Position numbers and translations under genes: made by a program. A stretch of 64,000 nt of DNA from a bacterium 210820-DFI.6.37 (lineage in GTDB: Bacteria > Bacillota > Clostridia > Peptostreptococcales > Anaerovoracaceae), in contig JAJCKG010000014.1 of the NCBI GenBank assembly GCA_020558355.1, positions 1-64,000 on the forward strand, read 5' to 3'. Positions 44,447 through 53,915 of the stretch are shown piece by piece. The notes under the pieces were generated by a model. It saw only the letters and a list, made by a program, of their open reading frames with translations. It had not been told where the DNA came from and made no database searches. Positions within the stretch are counted from its first letter, which is position 1. The number at the start of each line of letters is the position of its first letter.

Positions 44447-44872
44447 ATGTTATTGAATCAGGAACAGATCAAAGAAATTATCCCTCACAGAGAGCCCTTC
44501 CTCCTGGTAGACGAGGTTCTGGAAATGGAAGAGGGAAAATCCATTACCGCAATAAAATATGTAAAAGAAGAGGAATATTACTTTCAGGGACATTTCCCTG
44601 AGCGGAAAGTCATGCCGGGCGTCCTTCAGGTGGAAGCGCTGGCTCAGGCCGGCGCTATCGCGGTGCTGTCTATGCCGGAAAACAGAGGAAAGCTGGCCTT
44701 CTTCGGCTCGATTAAAGAAGCGAAATTCAAACAGCAGGTGGTTCCGGGAGATACCCTGACGCTGAAGGTGAAATTTGAAAAGCTTAGGAGCCGGGCCGGC
44801 ACCGGAAAGGCTGAGGCTTATGTAGGAGACAAGCTGGCCTGCCGCTGCGAGATCATGTTTATGTTCGAATAA
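44447..44872 (+). CDS. fabZ: 3-hydroxyacyl-ACP dehydratase
   Basis: The protein has 141 residues, a single hot-dog fold. IIPHREPFLLVDEVLE and GHFPERKVMPGVLQVEALAQ contain the catalytic His and Glu. It removes water from 3-hydroxyacyl-ACP. It lies 8 bp after fabF. No acpP or acetyl-CoA carboxylase genes are found in the operon, unlike many relatives. Confidence 0.96.
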   Translation: MLLNQEQIKEIIPHREPFLLVDEVLEMEEGKSITAIKYVKEEEYYFQGHFPERKVMPGVLQVEALAQAGAIAVLSMPENRGKLAFFGSIKEAKFKQQVVPGDTLTLKVKFEKLRSRAGTGKAEAYVGDKLACRCEIMFMFE

Positions 44873-44885
44873 GGAGCGTAAAACG

Positions 44886-46334
44886 GTGGATAATGTTCGA
44901 AAAATCAATGATATTCTGGTGAATCTTTTCAACGTGGTCCTGAAGCTGGAAGAAAAGGCGATAAAGGAATCCACCAACAGAGATCTGTCCATCACAGAAT
45001 TGCATACCCTGGCAGCCATCGGACAGGGACGACCAAAGACCATGAGTCAGGTGGCTGCCTCCCTGAAAATCAGCGTCAGCACCTTGACCGCGGCAGTTAA
45101 CAAGCTGGTCAAAAAAGGTTATGTGGACCGTTTTCGTATTCCGGAGGACAGAAGGATCGTCAAAATAAGACTGACCGATACAGGGGCCGCGGCTGTGCGG
45201 GAGCATGAGGCTTTTCATATGGCTATGATTTCAGACGCTATTTCTCAGGTCCCGGAGGATCAGATCGGAAAATTTATCGAATCCATTGACAACATAAATG
45301 AGTACCTTCTGATGCGAAAGCACCCTCCGGCAAAAGACCCGGGGCCTTTTTCCATGAAACCTCTGGAGCTGGGAAAGGTTCATGTTCCAGTGCCTCTTTT
45401 CCAGGGGGCCCTCAGTATTGGCCTGTCCATGAGCAGGCTGGCGGCAGCTGTAGCAAGAGAAGGCGGCGTAGGGGTAATTGCCGCTTCCAAGATCGGGTTC
45501 AGAGAGGCGGATTTTTCCGAAAACCCTCTGGAAGCCAACAAGCGGGCCCTTCGAAGGGAGATCAGAAAAGCGCTGGAGCTGGCAGGCGATGGAAAAAGGG
45601 GACCGATAGGAGTCAATATTATGTGGTCGGCGAAGCACTGCAGCCAGTATGTAGAGACTGCTGTGGAAGCGGGAGCCGAAGTGATCGTGTGCGGAGGCGG
45701 GATACCGACCAATCTTCCGAAATACTGCCGAGACAAAAAAGTTGCTCTGCTGCCCATTGTTTCCTCAAAACGGGCGGCAAATATCATCATCCGCAACTGG
45801 ACGAAAAAATTTAACAGAACGCCGGACGGATTTATTTTTCAGGGACCTCTCGCGGGAGGGTATCTGGGAGTGAAGGAATCCAAAATGGAAACTGCCGCGG
45901 AAGAATTTTATAAAAATATCGCGGATATCAAGGGCGAGCTGGAGGATCTGGAAAACTGCCCGCTGATTGTATGCGGAGGAATCTATACCAGAGAGGACGC
46001 GGAAAAAGCCTTTGCTTACGGGGCGGATGGCTTTCAGCTGGGAACCCGCTTTGTGACCACCGAGGAGTGCGACGCCTGCGACGCCTATAAGAACGCGTAT
46101 TTGAACTCAAAGGAAAAGGATGTTACAATTATTACAAGTCCGGAAGGCTTCCCGGGCCGGGTCATAAAGAATTCGTATGTTTCCCGGATCGGCGAGGATC
46201 CCAGGTGCATCACACAGGGCTTGATCAACGCGGCTTTGGGTGATCTGGATAACGGCCTGATTTTTTGCGGAAGTAAGGTGCAGAAGGCAAATAAAATCGA
46301 GAAGGTGGCTGATATCTTCCGAGAATTTACTTAA
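44886..46334 (+). CDS. MarR/FabT-like regulator fused to a FabK-type flavin barrel
   Basis: The protein has 482 residues in one uninterrupted frame, with a GTG start preceded by AAGGAG. Residues 1-145 are a MarR-type winged helix: MSQVAASLKISVSTLTAAVN, then KGYVDRFRIPEDRRIVKIRL for the wing. Residues about 160-482 are a nitronate monooxygenase/FabK-type barrel: VPVPLFQGALSIGLSM, VCGGIYTREDAEKAFAYGAD and GFQLGTRF for FMN phosphate, and SPEGFPGRVIKN. At the catalytic-His site the EAGGH pattern reads LAGGY (Tyr326), so reductase activity is doubtful. It ends the fab operon, whose start carries a FabT-like palindrome. I infer that it senses flavin, acyl-ACP or NAD(P)H and represses the operon. 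No fusion of this kind is known to me. Confidence 0.88.
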   Translation: MDNVRKINDILVNLFNVVLKLEEKAIKESTNRDLSITELHTLAAIGQGRPKTMSQVAASLKISVSTLTAAVNKLVKKGYVDRFRIPEDRRIVKIRLTDTGAAAVREHEAFHMAMISDAISQVPEDQIGKFIESIDNINEYLLMRKHPPAKDPGPFSMKPLELGKVHVPVPLFQGALSIGLSMSRLAAAVAREGGVGVIAASKIGFREADFSENPLEANKRALRREIRKALELAGDGKRGPIGVNIMWSAKHCSQYVETAVEAGAEVIVCGGGIPTNLPKYCRDKKVALLPIVSSKRAANIIIRNWTKKFNRTPDGFIFQGPLAGGYLGVKESKMETAAEEFYKNIADIKGELEDLENCPLIVCGGIYTREDAEKAFAYGADGFQLGTRFVTTEECDACDAYKNAYLNSKEKDVTIITSPEGFPGRVIKNSYVSRIGEDPRCITQGLINAALGDLDNGLIFCGSKVQKANKIEKVADIFREFT

Positions 46335-46360
46335 GTAAAATCCAAAAGGAGATCTGATTT

Positions 46361-49300
46361 ATGCTGCGGATTTTTTACGGCCGTGAAAATATAAATAAAG
46401 ACAAATTTCTATTCGACAATATAAAAGGCAGAACCCTGCTGCTGGTGCCGGACCAGTTCACACTGCAAGCAGAGAGGGACGCCTTTTTTTATCTTGGGGC
46501 AAAGGGTCTGATGGATCTGGAGGTTGTCAGCATATCCCGCCTGGGCTCTAAGGTGCTGGCGGAAGTGGGCGGCGGCAGAACGGCCATGATCGACAAATAC
46601 GGACGCCATATGCTCCTGACTAAGATACTCAGTGAAAAAAAAGACGAGCTGGGGATCTACCGGGGGCTGGAAAAAAAGCAGTCCTTTATCGAAATGGTCA
46701 ATAATTTTATCTCCGAGCTGAAGCAGTACGGCGCCGGACCGGAGGAGCTTTCGGAAATCGCAGGGGAGCTTTCGGAAAGCTCCTATCTGAAAAAAAAGCT
46801 GACCGATATGACGGTGATCTTTCAGAGCTATGAAGAGCAGATAAAGGGAAAGTATCTCGACACAGAGGACTATGTAAGCCTGTACGCGGAAAAGATTATC
46901 CAGTCGGAGCTGGTGCGGCGGTCTCGGGTATGGATCTATGGATTTGATTCTTTTACACCTAAGAATATCCAGGTCATCGGAAATCTGATCAAAGCCGCGA
47001 AAGAGGTGAATCTGATTCTTACCTGCAGCGAAGAGGGCCGGGACAGAGATCTGTTTTCCCTTCCAAGAAGTCTTATGGACCGGTTTTTAAAGCTAGCGGA
47101 GGAACAGGGAAAGGCGTGGGAGATCCAGGCCATCCCTGAAGTTTTTTTGGATGAAGAAAAAGCGGAAGCCATCAAGACGATAGAGCGGGAGCTTTATTCT
47201 GTTCCGGTCCGGCCTTCCGGCAAGCACCAGGGCGTTACCCTGGCGCGGGCGGCAAACTTTTATAGTGAGGCCGAGGCGGCGGCCGCGGAAGTGCTCTCCC
47301 TTGTAAGGGACCAGGGAATGGAATACAGAGACATCATTCTGATCTGCAATGATCTGGAAACCCGAGGGGCCGTCGCCCGCCGCGTATTTTCGCAATACGG
47401 CATGGACCTGTTTCTGGATAAAAAGCAGACCATCGTTCACAATCCGGCCTGTGTATTTCTTTTGTCGCTGCTGGATATCTGCGGCAAAGGATACCGGACA
47501 GAAACGATTTTCCGCCTTTTGAAAACAGGTCTTACCGACCTTGAATGGGATCAGATCGAAGCGCTGGAAAATTACGCGAGAAAATACCGGATCCAGGGGA
47601 ACCGATGGAAAGAGCCCTTCCACAGGGGAACTTCCCAATACAGCGAAGCGGCGCTGGAGGAGCTGGACCGCTCCCGGCAGCGGATTACAGACCTGATCGA
47701 GCCCTTCCGCCAGCGGTTCCGGCAGGAAAGCCAGGTGAAAGAAAGGGTGCGGGATCTGTATCAGTATCTGGCGGAAACCTGTATGCTCCCACGGAGCCTG
47801 GAACGAATGATGCGGCAGCAGGAAGAGCGGGGATTCCTGGACGCGGCCGGAGAGACTGCCCAGGTATGGGGGCTTATTATGGATGTGCTGGATCAGTTTG
47901 TGGAAATCGTAGGCGAAGAAGCTGTACCGGCTGAAAGCTTTGGCGAGATTCTGCGGGCAGGGCTGGAATCCATTGAAGTCGGTCTGCTTCCTCCTTCCGC
48001 GGATGGACTGATTATGGGTACTATGCAGCGGACCCGGAGCAGCCATGTAAAGGCGATGCTGGTTCTGGGCGCGAATGAGGGGCTGCTGCCAGCGTCCGCT
48101 GAAAGCGACAGCCTGCTCAGCGAGGATGAAAAGCAGTTCCTGCTGCGGAGGCAGATTGAAATCTGCAAGGTAGATGAAATCCGCCTGCAGGAAGAAAAGC
48201 TGGCGATTTATAAAAATCTGGCAAGGCCTTCTCAGGCGCTTTGGGTCAGTTATTCCGTCTCAGATGGAGAGGGAAAGGAAATCAAACCATCCCAGATTTT
48301 CACAAAACTTCGGGATATTTATCCTGAGCTTGCGGTAAGCCAGGACCCGGTAAGCCTTGGCGACCCAGAAAAGCTGCTGCAGGCGGAAAACGCGGGCATG
48401 GAGCATATGACCGGAGCGCTGCGGGGCATGATGGATGGAGAAGCTCTGGACGATGTGTGGCGGGAAGCGTTGGTATGGTATAAAGAAAAAGGCGATTTGT
48501 CCAAGCTACGGAAAGGGCTGTTTTTTACCGGAAGGCAGGAAGCCATAGGCCGTGAACTGGTGGAAAAGCTGTACAAGCGGGTTCCGGTGGAAGATATGAC
48601 TGTGAGCCCGTCCAGGCTGGAGCAGTACAGCCGGTGTCCTTTTGCTCATTTCATCAGCTACGGGCTGCGGCCGGAAGAGCAGCGGGTCTTTGAGGTAGGA
48701 GGCCGGGAGCTGGGAGATCTGTACCACACCTGTCTCATGGAGCTTTCCAAATGGCTGACTGAGGACGGTATTCCGGTCAATGATCCCCGGTCCCGGTGGA
48801 TGACCATATCCAAGGAGGAGTGCCGGGGCAGAATCGCGCGGATTCTGGAAGAGCAGGCTGGCGGATATAAGGAAGGTATCCTGAAGGCAGGCAAAGAAGA
48901 GCAGTACCGGAGCGGGCGGCTGGCTGAAATCTGCGGCGAGATCAGCTGGATCCTCATTGACCATGTAAGGCGGGGAAGAATCCGCTGGATGGCCTTTGAG
49001 CAAAGCTTTGGGCGGGGGCAGAAGCTTTCGCCGGTGACTGTAAAAACCGGGCAGGGGGATGTGCTGATTGAAGGAAAGATCGACCGGGTGGATATTCTGC
49101 AGGACGGACGAGTAAAAATTGTGGATTATAAGACCGGAGCGGAACGGTTCGATCTCAATGAAGTGAAAAAAGGCTTTCGCCTGCAGCTGATGCTGTATTT
49201 GCGCGCGGCCAGGGAAAAGGATCGGGAGCCGGCAGGCGTTTTTTATTTCCTCATCGAAGAGCCATCTGTCAGCGCCGAAATGATCCGGCCCCAGGAGCTG

Positions 49301-49666
49301 GAAGAAAAAGTGGAGCAGGCCGCCAAAAAGGCCTGCCGGATGGATGGGATCCTGGTAGATGATCCCCAGGTTATTGAGGGAATTGCGGGAGATTTTTCCG
49401 GATTTTCTGATATTATTCCGGTCAGGAAAACCCAAAAGGGGTATTCCGGCACCGGGCCGGGCCGCCTGCTGGAGGATGAGGCCTTCCGGAACCTGCAGCG
49501 GGAAGTTGACGCGCGGGTGGAGGAACTGTGCGACGGCCTGGTTTCAGGCAGTATCCGGGTCAGACCAAAAAAATCCGGCAGCCAGAGCGCCTGTACCTAT
49601 TGCCAGTACAGAGGAATCTGTCAGTTCGATCTGGCGTTTGAAAACTGCGGATATGAAATAATTTAG
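46361..49666 (+). CDS. addB: AddB (RexB) subunit of an AddAB-type helicase-nuclease
   Basis: The protein has 1101 residues. AddAB processes DNA double-strand ends for RecA. The C-terminal nuclease shows VLIEGKIDRVDILQDGRV and KIVDYKTGAERFDL, with the Asp, Asp and Lys-type catalytic residues. Cys residues in QYSRCPFAHF and CTYCQYRGICQFD form the usual iron-sulfur staple. The N-terminal Walker A expected in AddB (G-x4-GK-S/T) is replaced by YGRENINKDKF, so ATP binding here is doubtful. addA normally follows, but the next gene is a nitroreductase. AAAGGAG precedes the ATG. The gene lies 26 bp after the fab regulator fusion. Confidence 0.93.
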   Translation: MLRIFYGRENINKDKFLFDNIKGRTLLLVPDQFTLQAERDAFFYLGAKGLMDLEVVSISRLGSKVLAEVGGGRTAMIDKYGRHMLLTKILSEKKDELGIYRGLEKKQSFIEMVNNFISELKQYGAGPEELSEIAGELSESSYLKKKLTDMTVIFQSYEEQIKGKYLDTEDYVSLYAEKIIQSELVRRSRVWIYGFDSFTPKNIQVIGNLIKAAKEVNLILTCSEEGRDRDLFSLPRSLMDRFLKLAEEQGKAWEIQAIPEVFLDEEKAEAIKTIERELYSVPVRPSGKHQGVTLARAANFYSEAEAAAAEVLSLVRDQGMEYRDIILICNDLETRGAVARRVFSQYGMDLFLDKKQTIVHNPACVFLLSLLDICGKGYRTETIFRLLKTGLTDLEWDQIEALENYARKYRIQGNRWKEPFHRGTSQYSEAALEELDRSRQRITDLIEPFRQRFRQESQVKERVRDLYQYLAETCMLPRSLERMMRQQEERGFLDAAGETAQVWGLIMDVLDQFVEIVGEEAVPAESFGEILRAGLESIEVGLLPPSADGLIMGTMQRTRSSHVKAMLVLGANEGLLPASAESDSLLSEDEKQFLLRRQIEICKVDEIRLQEEKLAIYKNLARPSQALWVSYSVSDGEGKEIKPSQIFTKLRDIYPELAVSQDPVSLGDPEKLLQAENAGMEHMTGALRGMMDGEALDDVWREALVWYKEKGDLSKLRKGLFFTGRQEAIGRELVEKLYKRVPVEDMTVSPSRLEQYSRCPFAHFISYGLRPEEQRVFEVGGRELGDLYHTCLMELSKWLTEDGIPVNDPRSRWMTISKEECRGRIARILEEQAGGYKEGILKAGKEEQYRSGRLAEICGEISWILIDHVRRGRIRWMAFEQSFGRGQKLSPVTVKTGQGDVLIEGKIDRVDILQDGRVKIVDYKTGAERFDLNEVKKGFRLQLMLYLRAAREKDREPAGVFYFLIEEPSVSAEMIRPQELEEKVEQAAKKACRMDGILVDDPQVIEGIAGDFSGFSDIIPVRKTQKGYSGTGPGRLLEDEAFRNLQREVDARVEELCDGLVSGSIRVRPKKSGSQSACTYCQYRGICQFDLAFENCGYEII

Positions 49667-49681
49667 GTTAGGAGTGAGATT

Positions 49682-50470
49682 ATGATTCAAGTCAGGAAAG
49701 AAAAATGTATCGGGTGTTTGGCCTGTATCAGGGTTTGCCCTTTCACTGTGTTGACAGAGGAAGAAGGAAGGCCGCGGCTTCGGGAAGGAAAAGTGTGCCT
49801 TAAATGTATGCACTGCGCCGCGGCCTGTCCGGAAAGAGCCATTACCTTTGATGGAAAGGAGGCGGTTCTCCATGAGCCTCTTCCGGTTTTGCCGGAGGGA
49901 TTTCCGGAGGCGCTGGAAAGCCATATCATGACCAGGCGTTCCTACCGCCATTTCAAAAAGGAAGCGCCGGACCGGGAAGTGGTGCGCCGCGCCCTGGATG
50001 TGGCCTCCTGGGCACCCAGCGCGAAAAACCAGCATCCGGCAAAATGGATCGTCATCGATTCTGAGGACGTGATCGAAAGGATCATGGAATATATCGTAGA
50101 AAACGTGAAAGAAACCGGAACGTCGCCGGAGATTGTCAGTGAGCTAAAAGAGGAACATAATAATGTAGTAATGGGAAACGCGCCTATGCTGATTTTGTGT
50201 TACGGACGCAATAACGCCATCAATTCGCCTGCGGATACGGCCATTGCCATGACCACAGCGGAGCTGGCGCTTCAGGCCAGGGGAATCGGCACTTGCTGGG
50301 CCGGATATCTGACCAGATTCTGCAACAGCATAGAGCGGATCCGGAGCCTTCTTCCTGAGCTTCCGGAAAATAACAGCTTTTACGGCGCCTTTATGGTGGG
50401 ATATCCCCAGGGAGAAACCTATCACCATATTCCGGAGCGCCTGAAACGGGCGGATATTCAATGGGTATAG
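49682..50470 (+). CDS. Ferredoxin-nitroreductase fusion protein
   Basis: The protein has 262 residues. Residues 1-60 are a 2[4Fe-4S] ferredoxin domain (CIGCLACIRVCP and CLKCMHCAAACP). The rest is a nitroreductase fold (MTRRSYRHFKKEA, ASWAPSAKNQHPAKW, then AIAMTTAELALQARGIGTCW), which binds FMN. It probably passes electrons from ferredoxin-type donors to a flavin-reducible substrate of unknown identity. AGGAG precedes the ATG, 15 bp after addB. The gene ends before the probable molybdenum-cofactor riboswitch. Confidence 0.92.
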   Translation: MIQVRKEKCIGCLACIRVCPFTVLTEEEGRPRLREGKVCLKCMHCAAACPERAITFDGKEAVLHEPLPVLPEGFPEALESHIMTRRSYRHFKKEAPDREVVRRALDVASWAPSAKNQHPAKWIVIDSEDVIERIMEYIVENVKETGTSPEIVSELKEEHNNVVMGNAPMLILCYGRNNAINSPADTAIAMTTAELALQARGIGTCWAGYLTRFCNSIERIRSLLPELPENNSFYGAFMVGYPQGETYHHIPERLKRADIQWV

Positions 50471-50588
50471 AGCTGTCTCAAAATATGTTTTTGACACTCA
50501 AATGTGAGACGGATTCTCAAAAAACACAAAATAAACAAAATAATCGAACAAAAATGGCAAATTGATTTTAAAAACTGTCTATATCTTG

Positions 50589-50618
50589 TTGACATTTTTC
50601 ATAGCTTACTGATAAAAT
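50589..50618 (+). promoter_or_regulatory. Promoter of the molybdenum-enzyme leader
   Basis: TTGACA (50589-50594) and TAAAAT (50613-50618) are 18 bp apart, starting a leader of about 300 nt. Confidence 0.65.
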
Positions 50619-50640
50619 ATTAACACCGTAACAAATGAAT

Positions 50641-50815
50641 AAAGATCCGAGTCCGAATCTCCTTCGCTTTTGGCAGAGCATGGGGAGAGGACCGATAGGG
50701 TTTGCCTGGAAACGGACAAGCCTCCCGCGTTTGGAAAGGATGAAGTGCCTGCTCTTTACAAGAGCGCCCCGGACATATACCTGTGTCCGGCGGAATCTCT
50801 TTATGTGAAGAGTTT
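50641..50815 (+). promoter_or_regulatory. Probable molybdenum-cofactor riboswitch
   Basis: The untranslated leader holds no gene but has the conserved-looking core GGTTTGCCTGGAAACGGACA, then CAAGCCTCCCGCG and GGAAAGGATGA. An accessory stem CCGGACA...TGTCCGG follows (50769-50790). This resembles the Moco RNA motif as I remember it, and the gene behind it encodes a molybdopterin enzyme. A strong terminator lies between aptamer and gene. I could not verify the fold. Confidence 0.55.
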
Positions 50816-50842
50816 ATCTATGACAATACCTTGCACATTGCC

Positions 50843-50881
50843 AAAGACCCTTTCCGTTATACGCGAAAGGGTCTTTGTTTT
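50843..50881 (+). terminator. Leader terminator ahead of the molybdenum enzyme
   Basis: AAAGACCCTTTC (50843-50854) pairs perfectly with GAAAGGGTCTTT (50865-50876), followed by GTTTTTC. It lies before the start codon, so it is probably the switchable part of the leader. Confidence 0.85.
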
Positions 50882-50931
50882 TCAGATTGTTACACAGTTA
50901 TAATAATGTTGTGAAATCGGAGGCAATTGTT

Positions 50932-53880
50932 ATGAATTTGAAGAAAATGACGTTGAACATCAACGGCGCGGACCGTATGTTCATCTGCGATCCGGAAAAA
51001 GACACACTGGCGTCTGTACTGCGCCGTCTGGGACTGACCGGTACAAAAGTTGGATGCGGCACTGGTGTGTGCGGAGCCTGCTCCGTTATTCTGGATGGAA
51101 AAGTAATCCGTTCCTGCACAAGAAAAATCAAGAATGTAAAGGAATACAGCTCCGTTCTGACCATTGAAGGTATCGGTACTGTTCTCAACCCGCATCCGCT
51201 CCAGTACGCGTGGGTACATCTGGGCGCTGTACAGTGCGGTTTCTGCGTTCCTGGTTTTATCGTTTCCGCTTACGGACTGCTGCAGGAAAATGATAATCCG
51301 ACAAGAGAAGAAGTCCGCGACTGGCTGCAGAAGCACAGAAATGTCTGCAGATGTACTGGTTACAAGCAGATTGTAGACGCTATTATGGAAGCTGCCGCTA
51401 TCATGCGCGGAGAAAAGACTTTTGAAGATATTACATATGACTGGTCAAAGGATATCGGTAATTTCTACGGAAAACCGCTGATCCGGCCGAACGCTATGCC
51501 GAAAGCGTGCGGTGTATGCGACTACGGCGATGATATCGAGTTGCATATGCCGGCGGAAACACTCAAGGTTGAGCTGGTTCAGCCGAGAAAGTACAGCCAT
51601 GCCAAGATCGTTAATATCGATTACAGCGAAGCTGAAAAGATGCCTGGCGTAGTAAAGGTTGTCACATATGAAGACGTTAAGGACGCCAACAAGCTGATGA
51701 CTTACGCGTTCTCCGAAAGAACGGTTGAGCTGCAGCAGGCGCATCATATTCTGGCGGATGACAAGATCCTTTACTATGGTGATGTAGTAGCGCTGGTATG
51801 CGCCGACACCAGAGAACACGCGAAGGCTGCCGCCGCTGCCGTAAAGGTAGAGCTGGAGCCGCTGCCTGAATATATGAATTATCTGGAAGCGGTTACTCCT
51901 GACGCTGAAAAGATCCACGACTGGCTGCCTGATACTTATGGCGCCAATATCTATTCCGAGCTTCCTGTTCTCAAGGGAGACCATGAGAATGTTCCGGAAC
52001 TGATCGAGGACGCGGCGTACTCTGTAGAGGGTTCCTTCTATTCATCCAGAGAACCGCATATGTCCATCGAAGGCGATGTTATGCAGGCGTACTATGATGA
52101 AGACGATAACCTCTGCGTACACTGCAAGACAATGACTTTATACTTCGACAGAGACGATATGGCGGAAGCCATCGGTATCCCTGTTGAAAAACTGAGAGTA
52201 ATCGAAAACCCTACAGGAGGATCCTTCGGATGGGCAATGAGCGCTCACACTTATTCCATGGTTGGTATCGCTACCAAGGTTACAGGCATGCCTTGTTCCC
52301 TGTCCATGGATTACGCGCAGTTTATGGCCGTGTCCGGTAAGCGTTCCCCGACTTACTTCAACGCGAAGCTTGCCTGTGATGAAAACGGTATGTTTGTAGC
52401 GGGTGAATTTGACGCGGGTCTTGACCATGGTCCGTTCTTTGAACTGGGTGATGACAAGCTGACCAAGATCTCCAGATTCATGTTCTACCCTTATTACATG
52501 CCAAACGCGGTAGGCCTTTCAAGAGTAGCGGTTACAAACCACTCCTTCGGTACCGCGTACAGAGGCTACGGCGCTCCACAGGCGTTTACGGCGTCCGAAG
52601 CGCTGGTAGATATGCTGGCGGAAAAAGCTGGAATCGACCCATTCGAAATCAGATATAAGAATATTGCGAGACCGGGACAGGATAACCTGAACCAGTATCC
52701 ATTCCTTCACTATCCAATGGAAGAAATGATGGATAAATTAAAGCCGCATTACGATGAAGCTGTTAAAGCGGCGGATGAATACAACGCTTCTTCCGACGGC
52801 TCCATTAAGAAGGGCGTAGGTATCGCTTGGGGCGGATACAACGTAGGTCTGGGCGCAGTTGACGAAGCGCACGTTGCCATCGAACTGATGCCTGGTGACA
52901 GACCGAAGTTCAGAAAATACGACACATGGCAGGATCAGGGCCAGGGCGGCGACCAGGGTTCCCTCATCTGTACTCTGGAAGCGTTAAAGCCTTACTTCCC
53001 AGAGGTTACACCGGATGATATCAAGCTGATCCAGACAGACAGCAAATACTGCCCGAACACTGGTGAATCAGCAGGTTCCAGATCCCACTACGCAAACGGT
53101 AAAGCAAGTATCGTAGCGGCTAAGAATATCGCGGACGCTATGAGAAAGCCTGACGGAACTTACAGAACCTATGATGAAATGGTTGCGGAAGGAATCCCGA
53201 CTAGATATGACGGAGACTGGGCAACTGTTGACGAATACGATTACTTCTACGATCTTGACCCGAACGATGGAAGCGGCAACCCGACTTACACTTACACATA
53301 CGCTCTCTTCCTGGCAGAGGTTGATGTAGAAGTGGCGACAGGTAAGACAACATGTACAGGAATGACCTGCGTATACTGGATCGGTAAACCTGGTAACATT
53401 CAGGCGGTAGAAGGCCAGATCAACGGCGGTATTTCACACGCGATCGGATTTGCGTTAAGTGAAGATTATGATGATCTGAAGAAGCATTCCAATATGTTCG
53501 GCGCGGGCGTGCCTTACATTAAGGATGTTCCTGATAAGCTCGTTTCTATCGATGTTGGCGGACATGACCCAAGAGGTCCATTCGGTTCCTCCGGAGCGTC
53601 CGAAGCGTTCCAGTCCTCCGACCATATGGCGGTAATCAACGCGATCAACAACGCGGTAGGCGTAAGAATTTACGAGATCCCGGCAACTCCTGCCAAGGTT
53701 AAAGCAGGTATCGACGCTCTCGCTAAGGGTGAACCGAACCCGAACAAGCCTGAGCCTTACTTCCTGGGATCCGACCTGTACGACGCGATTGAAGATATTA
53801 AGAACAACCCGCTTACTCCTTCCAAGCCTGAGAATCTGGAAATGGGTTCCCTTGGTAAAGAAGGCATCCAGTGGAAATAA
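50932..53880 (+). CDS. Molybdenum aldehyde oxidoreductase (xanthine oxidase family, MOP type)
   Basis: The protein has 982 residues. Two [2Fe-2S] domains open it: Cys42, 47, 50 and 62, then Cys102, 105, 139 and 141, the same spacing as in the Desulfovibrio aldehyde oxidoreductase. The molybdopterin part follows with QDQGQGGDQGS, RGYGAPQAF, GESAGSRSHYANG and the catalytic Glu in SSGASEAF. There is no FAD domain, so electrons must leave through a partner, likely the FAD/Fe-S protein encoded next. The frame opens at 50875 inside the terminator; GGAGG precedes the ATG at 50932. The substrate may be an aldehyde or a heterocycle. Confidence 0.93.
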   Translation: MNLKKMTLNINGADRMFICDPEKDTLASVLRRLGLTGTKVGCGTGVCGACSVILDGKVIRSCTRKIKNVKEYSSVLTIEGIGTVLNPHPLQYAWVHLGAVQCGFCVPGFIVSAYGLLQENDNPTREEVRDWLQKHRNVCRCTGYKQIVDAIMEAAAIMRGEKTFEDITYDWSKDIGNFYGKPLIRPNAMPKACGVCDYGDDIELHMPAETLKVELVQPRKYSHAKIVNIDYSEAEKMPGVVKVVTYEDVKDANKLMTYAFSERTVELQQAHHILADDKILYYGDVVALVCADTREHAKAAAAAVKVELEPLPEYMNYLEAVTPDAEKIHDWLPDTYGANIYSELPVLKGDHENVPELIEDAAYSVEGSFYSSREPHMSIEGDVMQAYYDEDDNLCVHCKTMTLYFDRDDMAEAIGIPVEKLRVIENPTGGSFGWAMSAHTYSMVGIATKVTGMPCSLSMDYAQFMAVSGKRSPTYFNAKLACDENGMFVAGEFDAGLDHGPFFELGDDKLTKISRFMFYPYYMPNAVGLSRVAVTNHSFGTAYRGYGAPQAFTASEALVDMLAEKAGIDPFEIRYKNIARPGQDNLNQYPFLHYPMEEMMDKLKPHYDEAVKAADEYNASSDGSIKKGVGIAWGGYNVGLGAVDEAHVAIELMPGDRPKFRKYDTWQDQGQGGDQGSLICTLEALKPYFPEVTPDDIKLIQTDSKYCPNTGESAGSRSHYANGKASIVAAKNIADAMRKPDGTYRTYDEMVAEGIPTRYDGDWATVDEYDYFYDLDPNDGSGNPTYTYTYALFLAEVDVEVATGKTTCTGMTCVYWIGKPGNIQAVEGQINGGISHAIGFALSEDYDDLKKHSNMFGAGVPYIKDVPDKLVSIDVGGHDPRGPFGSSGASEAFQSSDHMAVINAINNAVGVRIYEIPATPAKVKAGIDALAKGEPNPNKPEPYFLGSDLYDAIEDIKNNPLTPSKPENLEMGSLGKEGIQWK

Positions 53881-53915
53881 CCTTGCAGTACAGCAAAAAA
53901 AGGAACTATTAAACT

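Noticed and set aside
50469-50540. GAGCTGTCTCAAAAT sequence as an insertion-sequence end
   Set aside because: No partner repeat, transposase piece or target duplication is seen nearby.
50670-50903. Short plus-strand reading frame ahead of the molybdenum enzyme
   Set aside because: It covers the structured leader and terminator, with no ribosome site or protein-like sequence.
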